This document shows, one piece after another, positions 59,159 to 64,000 of a stretch of DNA of 64,000 nt. Origin of the DNA: Starkeya sp. ORNL1 (GTDB lineage: Bacteria > Pseudomonadota > Alphaproteobacteria > Rhizobiales > Xanthobacteraceae); the NCBI RefSeq assembly GCF_012971745.1, contig NZ_CP048834.1, positions 5,899,001 to 5,963,000 of the forward strand, given 5' to 3'. Made by a program: the position numbers and the translations under genes. The stretch's first letter is position 1, and every line of letters starts with the position of its first letter. Below the pieces are notes generated by a model. That model had not been told where the DNA came from and did not search any database. It saw nothing but the letters and a program-made list of their open reading frames with translations.

Positions 59159-59970
59159 GCCGCCCTCCTGAGGAATTTGCTGAACAGGCCGAGGCGCTGC
59201 GTCGTCGGCACTTCCACCGTCAGGTTCTCGCCCTTGAGGCGTCGGGCGGCATCGACATAGGCCCGGGCCGGTGCGCTCGCCGGATCATGGATCGAAACCG
59301 GCACGCCGAAGTTCGAGGCTTTCAGCACGTCGGGGCTCTCGGGAATGATGCCGAGCAGCGGAAGCGAGAGGATTTCCAGCACGTCCTCGGTCTTCAGCAT
59401 GTCGCCGCGGGCGGCGCGCGCCGCGTCGTAGCGCGTCAGCAGCAGCCGCTTGTCGACGGTTTCGCCGCGGATCGCCTTCAAGGTCTTGGCGTCGAGGATG
59501 CCGACGATGCGGTCGCTGTCGCGGACCGAGGAGACTTCCGGATTGGTGACGACGACGGCGATGTCGCAATGGCGCATGGCCAGCGTCGCGCCGCGCTCGA
59601 TGCCCGCCGGGCTGTCGCAGATCACCCAGTCGAACTGGGTCGCCAGCTCGCCGATCACCTTGTCGACGCCTTCTTCGGTCAGCGCGTCCTTGTCGCGGGT
59701 CTGCGACGCGGGCAGCAGGAAGAGGGTTTCGACGCGCTTATCCCGGATCAGGGCCTGCGACAGCCGGGCGTCGCCCTGGACGACGTTCACGAGGTCATAG
59801 ACCACGCGCCGCTCGGCACCCATGACCAGGTCAAGGTTGCGCAGGCCGACGTCGAAATCGACCACGGCCACGCGGTCGCCTGTTCGCGCCAGTGCGGCGC
59901 CGAGGGCGGCAGTCGTCGTGGTCTTGCCGACGCCGCCCTTTCCCGATGTGACTGTGATGATCTTCGCCAT
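59155..59970 (-). CDS. minD: Septum-site-determining ATPase MinD
   Basis: 271-residue deviant Walker ATPase. GKGGVGKTTTTAALG at residues 9-23 includes the signature lysine; DFDVGLRNLD and CDSPAGIERGA are the other conserved loops. The C-terminal amphipathic membrane-targeting helix is LGLFSKFLRRAA. It recruits MinC to the membrane. It is preceded by minC with a 14-bp gap. Confidence 0.97.
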   Translation of the reverse strand: MAKIITVTSGKGGVGKTTTTAALGAALARTGDRVAVVDFDVGLRNLDLVMGAERRVVYDLVNVVQGDARLSQALIRDKRVETLFLLPASQTRDKDALTEEGVDKVIGELATQFDWVICDSPAGIERGATLAMRHCDIAVVVTNPEVSSVRDSDRIVGILDAKTLKAIRGETVDKRLLLTRYDAARAARGDMLKTEDVLEILSLPLLGIIPESPDVLKASNFGVPVSIHDPASAPARAYVDAARRLKGENLTVEVPTTQRLGLFSKFLRRAA

Positions 59971-59984
59971 GACCTGCTTCGCTC

Positions 59985-60683
59985 CTAAAGTGCGGCAAAC
60001 CGCATCGCGTCATTGTCGAGCCACACCCGGACGGCCTGGCTCCGAATGTTCCCGTCGAGGTCTTCTGCCGTCATGTACGCGCCGTCGATGGCGATCAGCT
60101 CGGCTTCCATCCGCGTGCAGAAGATCCGCGCCTTCGAGCCGATCGTCGCGCCGGCGATCGCCCGTCCGCACAGTGCGCCATAGACGTGGATCGAGCCGCC
60201 GGCGATGATCTCGGCCCCCGAAGCGACCGATCCGACGACGGTGATGTCGCCCTCGAGGCAGACGATCGACTGGCCCGATCGCACCTTCTGCTCGATGAGC
60301 ATGTTGACCGGTTCCGCCGGCTTGCTCGGTTCGGCGGGAACCGCGATTTCGTCCGAGATGGCGAGAGAAATATCCCGGCCGCCACGCAGCATCGGCGGCA
60401 TGCTGGCATCGACCATGCTGGGGCGGACACCTTCGAGCCCGACGAGGCGCACGCCACGCGCCGCGAGCTCGCTGATCCAGCGCTCCAGTTCAGGTTTGCC
60501 GGCCGCGGTTCCACCCATGTCGAGCACCACCGTGCGGCCGGTGAAGAAGCCGGGCGAGCGCTGTAGCCAGACGTCGAAATCTGCGAACCACTGCTGGATC
60601 GGCGCGTCGGCGACGAGCGTCATCGCGACAAACGAGCGACCGCGGAAGCGGATGGATGGACCGGAGCGGCTGACAGCACTCAC
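59985..60683 (-). CDS. minC: Septum-site-determining protein MinC
   Basis: 232-residue FtsZ-polymerisation inhibitor. The N-terminal domain opens IRFRGRSFVAMTLVADAP; the C-terminal beta-helix domain has the repetitive GDITVVGSVASGAEIIAGGSIHVYGALCGRA pattern (in parts). It starts at GTG 60683, with AGGGAG 9 bases upstream; the later ATG at 60623 would remove part of the N-terminal domain. Confidence 0.94.
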   Translation of the reverse strand: MSAVSRSGPSIRFRGRSFVAMTLVADAPIQQWFADFDVWLQRSPGFFTGRTVVLDMGGTAAGKPELERWISELAARGVRLVGLEGVRPSMVDASMPPMLRGGRDISLAISDEIAVPAEPSKPAEPVNMLIEQKVRSGQSIVCLEGDITVVGSVASGAEIIAGGSIHVYGALCGRAIAGATIGSKARIFCTRMEAELIAIDGAYMTAEDLDGNIRSQAVRVWLDNDAMRFAAL

Positions 60684-60745
60684 CGTTCGAATCTCCCTTT
60701 GTTCAAGAGAGATTCAGTTAATCTTGGTTAATGGCTGGTTAAGAC
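60684..60745 (-). promoter_or_regulatory. minC promoter with a perfect CtrA box and two GANTC sites
   Basis: TTAA-N7-TTAA (60728-60742), the consensus CtrA-binding box, has a further TTAA 6 bases away at 60718-60721. GANTC methylation sites GAATC (60689-60693) and GATTC (60711-60715) lie between the box and the minC start. CtrA control of min genes is known in Sinorhizobium meliloti. Confidence 0.75.
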
Positions 60746-61260
60746 GCTGGTCTGGTTGGTGATGTCCGGCGATGGGATGCATCCAGGTACCGGCGGGCAC
60801 AGTTGCTGTCCGGGCTCTCGCGTGAGCGGCCGGCCCGAGGGGGCTTCGCGGCATCCGGTGCCCGGGTGCCGCGCGGTGTATCCGATGGAATCGCCGACCG
60901 GTGCGAGCACCAAAATCTTGCTCGTTACTGATGTGGCCTGGCGAAGACTGCCGTTACGTCAGAGTAAACCATCGCTTCAAATAGATGAGAGCGCCGCGAG
61001 CAGGCTGAAGGCGGCGGTCGCCTCGGATGCGGAATGCTTCAAAATCCGGGGCTTGCATTTTCTGATGTGAGAACAGTTCGTTGCCCGAAAGTGCGAAGAA
61101 GATGCAGCTTGAGCATCGTCCTTTGTTTTTAATTGTTATAAGTCGATGCTGCTTGTTATTGTAACGATTACAGAATACTTGGCTTGACTGAATTGGCCGG
61201 CCACGACCAAACCCCCGCTGTCGTCACCTTTCGACGACTTGTCCTCGGGGCCAGGCTTGC
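60746..61260 (+). promoter_or_regulatory. Leader region of the iron ABC transporter
   Basis: 515 bp without a gene. Its proximal part is unusually AT-rich and carries AGCATCG (61112-61118) inverted as CGATGCT (61144-61150), then the palindrome TGTAA-CGA-TTACA (61160-61172). These lie 90-150 bp before the binding-protein start and are the likely control sites. I cannot assign them to Fur, RirA or Irr by sequence. Confidence 0.5.
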
Positions 61261-62268
61261 ATGAAACTCTCGATATTTAGTGTGGCGCTGGCGCTGGTGA
61301 GCGCTGCTCCTCTCGTTGCCAACGCGCAAGACGCCTCGTCCCCGGGAATCACGGTCTACAACGCCCAGCATGAGAGCCTGGCGCAGGCGTGGGCCGATGG
61401 CTTCACCAAGGAGACCGGCATCAAGGTCACGCTGCGCAATGGCGGCGATACCGAATTCGGCAACCAGATCATCCAGGAGGGCGCCGCGTCGCCGGCCGAC
61501 GTGTTCCTGACCGAGAACTCCCCGGCGATGGTCCTCGTCGAGAATGCCGGCCTATTCGCGCCGCTCGACGCCGATACCCTTGCGCTGGTGCCCGACAATT
61601 TCCGGCCTGCGAGCGGAAAGTGGACCGGCATCGCCGCGCGGAGCACGGTCTTCGCCTATGACAGCCGGAAGCTGAAGCCCGACCAATTGCCGAAGTCGCT
61701 GATGGATCTCGCCGATCCCTCCTGGAAGGGTCGTTGGGCGGCGTCGCCGTCGGGCGCGGATTTCCAGGCCATCGTGGCGGCGATGCTCGAACTCAAGGGC
61801 GAGCAGGCGACCGCCGCGTGGCTGAAGGCGATGAAGGAGAACTTTACGGCCTACAAGGGCAACAGCACCGCGATGAAGGCGGTCAATGCCGGCCAGACCG
61901 AAGGCGCCGTCATCTACCATTATTACTGGTTCGGCGATCAGGCGAAGACGGCCGAGAACAGCAAGAACGTGGCGCTGCACTATTTCCGCAACCAGGATCC
62001 CGGTGCGTTCGTCAGCATTTCCGGTGGCGGGGTGCTCGCCTCCAGCAAGCATCCCAAGGAAGCCCAGGCCTTCATCAAATGGATCGCCGGCAAGGGCGGC
62101 CAGGACGTGCTGAAGACCGGGAATTCGTTCGAATACGCCGTCGGCATCGGCGCGCAATCGAATCCGAAGCTGGTCCCGCTGTCCGACCTGCAGGCTCCGA
62201 AAGTGGAGCCCTCCAATTTGAAGAGCAAGCAGGTCACCGACCTGATGACGGCGGCCGGGCTGCTCTAG
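61261..62268 (+). CDS. Fe(III) ABC transporter substrate-binding protein (FbpA/FutA type)
   Basis: 335-residue periplasmic iron-binding protein. Signal peptide to about residue 22 (VANAQ-DAS). [19 protein letters not shown] opens the mature part, and the iron-ligand tyrosines are in the [10 protein letters not shown] segment at about residues 219-223. [17 protein letters not shown] and the final helix are typical of the family. It is followed by a fused permease gene. Confidence 0.9.
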   Translation: MKLSIFSVALALVSAAPLVANAQDASSPGITVYNAQHESLAQAWADGFTKETGIKVTLRNGGDTEFGNQIIQEGAASPADVFLTENSPAMVLVENAGLFAPLDADTLALVPDNFRPASGKWTGIAARSTVFAYDSRKLKPDQLPKSLMDLADPSWKGRWAASPSGADFQAIVAAMLELKGEQATAAWLKAMKENFTAYKGNSTAMKAVNAGQTEGAVIYHYYWFGDQAKTAENSKNVALHYFRNQDPGAFVSISGGGVLASSKHPKEAQAFIKWIAGKGGQDVLKTGNSFEYAVGIGAQSNPKLVPLSDLQAPKVEPSNLKSKQVTDLMTAAGLL

Positions 62269-62350
62269 CACCACCGACACGTCGCGCTCATGGCTCCTGC
62301 GGAATCACGGTTTCGCAGGAGCTTCCTCACTGTTCGGATACGCCATCGGC

Positions 62351-63946
62351 ATGGACACCTCGCGATTGGCCGCCGGCCTCGAACACGTCAGCTTGGATGT
62401 CATGCGTAGCGGGCGCCGCCGCGCGCCTTCACGCCGCATCCGCTGGATGCCGATCCTCGCCATAGTGGTATCGCTGGCCACGCTGCTGCCGCTGGGCTTC
62501 GTGGTGTGGGCGGGCATCGCGACCGGCTGGGGCACGGCAGCCGCTTTGATCTTCCGTCCGAGGGTTGGCGAACTCCTGACCAGCACGGTCCTGCTCGTGG
62601 TCTGTACGCTGCCGCTCTGCATCGTGCTGGCTACCGCCTTGGCATGGCTGACGGAACGCAGCGACCTTCCCGGCGTCCGGATCTGGGCTTGGCTCGCCGT
62701 CGCACCGCTGGCTATTCCCGCCTTCGTCCAGAGCTATGCCTGGATCACGCTGTTTCCCGGCCTGCACGGGCTGTTCGCCGGGGTGCTGATCTCGACGCTC
62801 GCCTATTTCCCGTTCCTCTATCTGCCGGTTGCGGCGACGCTGCGCCGGATCGATCCAGGCCTGGAAGAAGCGGCCGCCTCGCTCGGCCAGCCACCGTGGC
62901 GGGTGTTCTTCCGCGTCGTGGTCCCGCAATTGAGGCTGGCGCTTTGCGGCGGATCGCTGCTGATCGGCCTGCATTTGCTGGCCGAATACGGACTCTACGT
63001 GTTCATCCGGTTCGATACCTTCACCACCGCGATCGTCGAGCAGTTCCAGTCCACCTTCAACGGACCAGCGGCGAACATGCTCGCCGGGGTGCTCGTGCTG
63101 TGCTGTCTCGGGCTGCTGGCGCTCGAGGTGGTGCTGCGCGGCGAGCGGAAATATGCCCGCGTCGGCTCGGGGGCATCGCGGCCGGCGCCGCGGACACGGC
63201 TTGGACGACGCAGGATCATCTGCGTGCTGCTGCCGGCTGGCGTTACGTTGCTCTCCATCGGCGTGCCGCTACTCACGATCGCCCAGTGGCTGGCCGCCGG
63301 CGGCAGTGCGGTGTGGCAGGCCGACGCCATGGTGCCGGCGCTGATGCAGACATTGGGCCTTGCCATTGCCGGCGGCGTGGTCGCGACGCTCGCGGCGCTG
63401 CCGATGGCGTGGCTTTCCGTTCGCTCGCCCGGGCCGCTTTCCCGGCTGCTGGAAGGCAGCAACTACATCATCGGTGCGCTACCCGGCGTCGTGGTGGCGC
63501 TGGCGCTGGTCACCATTACGGTGCGCGTCGTGCTGCCGCTGTACCAGACCTCCGTGACCCTGATCTTCGCCTACGCGCTGATGTTCCTGCCGCGAGCCCT
63601 CATCAGCCTGCGGGCGAGCATCGCGCAGATCCCGATCGGGCTCGAGCAGGCCGCCGCCAGCCTCGGGCGCTCGCCGGCGCGGGTGATGTCGAGCATCACC
63701 TTGCGGCTTGCCGCGCCCGGCGTCGCGTCGGGGATGGCGCTCGTGGGGCTTGGCATCACCAATGAGCTCACCGCCACCCAGATGCTGGCCCCGAATGGGG
63801 TGCGCACGCTGGCGATGGCGTTCTGGTCGCTGAGCGGGGAGATCGACTATGCCGGCGCGGCACCCTATGCGCTGATGATGGTGGTGCTGTCGGTGCCGCT
63901 GACATGGGTGCTGTATGCCGAATCGAAGCGGATTGCCGGCCGATGA
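62351..63946 (+). CDS. Fe(III) ABC transporter permease (two fused halves, FbpB/SfuB type)
   Basis: 531-residue membrane protein with about twelve helices. Two EAA loops are visible, one per half: [20 protein letters not shown] near residue 176 and [21 protein letters not shown] near residue 436. That duplication is normal for iron permeases. The start at ATG 62351 lacks a strong ribosome site; an internal ATG at residue 18 is an alternative. Its stop overlaps the ATPase start. Confidence 0.92.
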   Translation: MDTSRLAAGLEHVSLDVMRSGRRRAPSRRIRWMPILAIVVSLATLLPLGFVVWAGIATGWGTAAALIFRPRVGELLTSTVLLVVCTLPLCIVLATALAWLTERSDLPGVRIWAWLAVAPLAIPAFVQSYAWITLFPGLHGLFAGVLISTLAYFPFLYLPVAATLRRIDPGLEEAAASLGQPPWRVFFRVVVPQLRLALCGGSLLIGLHLLAEYGLYVFIRFDTFTTAIVEQFQSTFNGPAANMLAGVLVLCCLGLLALEVVLRGERKYARVGSGASRPAPRTRLGRRRIICVLLPAGVTLLSIGVPLLTIAQWLAAGGSAVWQADAMVPALMQTLGLAIAGGVVATLAALPMAWLSVRSPGPLSRLLEGSNYIIGALPGVVVALALVTITVRVVLPLYQTSVTLIFAYALMFLPRALISLRASIAQIPIGLEQAAASLGRSPARVMSSITLRLAAPGVASGMALVGLGITNELTATQMLAPNGVRTLAMAFWSLSGEIDYAGAAPYALMMVVLSVPLTWVLYAESKRIAGR

Positions 63947-64000
63947 CCATGCTTGAACTGAGGGCCGTGACGAAAGCATACGGCAAGGTCACTGCGCTCG
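63943..64000 (+). CDS. Fe(III) ABC transporter ATPase, first 19 codons only
   Basis: ATG 63943 overlaps the permease stop (ATGA). The visible residues [19 protein letters not shown] are the standard N-terminus of an ABC ATPase before Walker A. Gene order binding protein - permease - ATPase makes this the iron importer's ATPase. Cut by the window edge. Confidence 0.8.
   Translation, partial: MTMLELRAVTKAYGKVTAL

Noticed and set aside
1..64000. Search for tRNA, rRNA, prophage, plasmid origin, transposase or CRISPR
   Set aside because: No cloverleaf, rRNA core, integrase, transposase or repeat-spacer array was recognised by eye; short RNAs could have been missed.

Overview
The window reads as chromosomal DNA of a high-GC alphaproteobacterium of the order Hyphomicrobiales (Rhizobiales). 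The lineage signs are a SciP (DUF1153) gene, minCDE under a CtrA-type box, DUF1236, DUF1127 and a DUF4167-like mini-gene, a four-cysteine methanol-type cytochrome c, and several families of palindromic intergenic repeats. A Xanthobacteraceae-like host (Ancylobacter/Starkeya/Xanthobacter type) is my guess; nothing here fixes the genus. No rRNA, tRNA, CRISPR array, prophage or transposase gene was seen.

Layout. (1) 1-8.9 kb, pentose and sugar catabolism: xylH (cut by the left edge) and xylF on the minus strand, a LacI-type regulator, xylB and xylA on the plus strand, then a small unknown gene, a TIM-barrel sugar isomerase/epimerase and a Gfo/Idh/MocA oxidoreductase. (2) 9.4-20.9 kb, the most unusual block. 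It is one long plus-strand operon with a complete carbohydrate ABC importer (binding protein, two permeases, a 71-residue membrane protein, two different ATPases), a ketose 3-epimerase-like enzyme, and a dihydroxyacetone-kinase-type system whose PTS parts are all present as separate genes: DhaL, DhaM (EIIA), HPr, full-length enzyme I, an HTH protein and DhaK. The ketose would be imported by ATP hydrolysis and then phosphorylated with PEP through its own relay. (3) 21-24 kb: L,D-transpeptidase, an orphan AapJ-type binding protein and an acetate-kinase-family protein.

(4) 24-30.1 kb, minus strand: a TctCBA tripartite carboxylate transporter, a GntR/FCD regulator, a CaiB-type CoA-transferase and an enoyl-CoA hydratase, probably one uptake and CoA-activation operon. 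(5) 30.4-37.6 kb: two AHSA1 proteins, a second GntR/FCD regulator, a serine-glyoxylate-type aminotransferase, and divergently a large FAD/Fe-S dehydrogenase (YdiJ type), a GlcG-like protein and a globin; this looks like 2-hydroxyacid/glyoxylate metabolism. (6) 37.7-44.6 kb: a KGG stress protein, two small unknown genes, an epimerase-HxlR pair opposite an azoreductase, a PmtA-like methyltransferase, mnmA, a periplasmic protein and sciP.

(7) 44.7-52 kb: the C-P lyase operon phnGHIJKLMN (minus strand) with phnF facing it across a clear palindromic operator; no phosphonate transporter is in the window. (8) 52-58.4 kb: DUF1236 protein, an HxlR-type regulator opposite an acyl-CoA dehydrogenase across a palindromic operator, five very small genes, a methanol-type cytochrome c and a protein of unknown function. 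(9) 58.9-64 kb: minCDE with CtrA and GANTC motifs upstream, then an Fe(III) ABC importer (binding protein, fused permease and the first codons of the ATPase, cut by the right edge).

Intergenic spaces repeatedly carry one of five palindromic repeat families (called A to E in the entries). All assignments rest on reading the sequence and on family knowledge; no database search was run.
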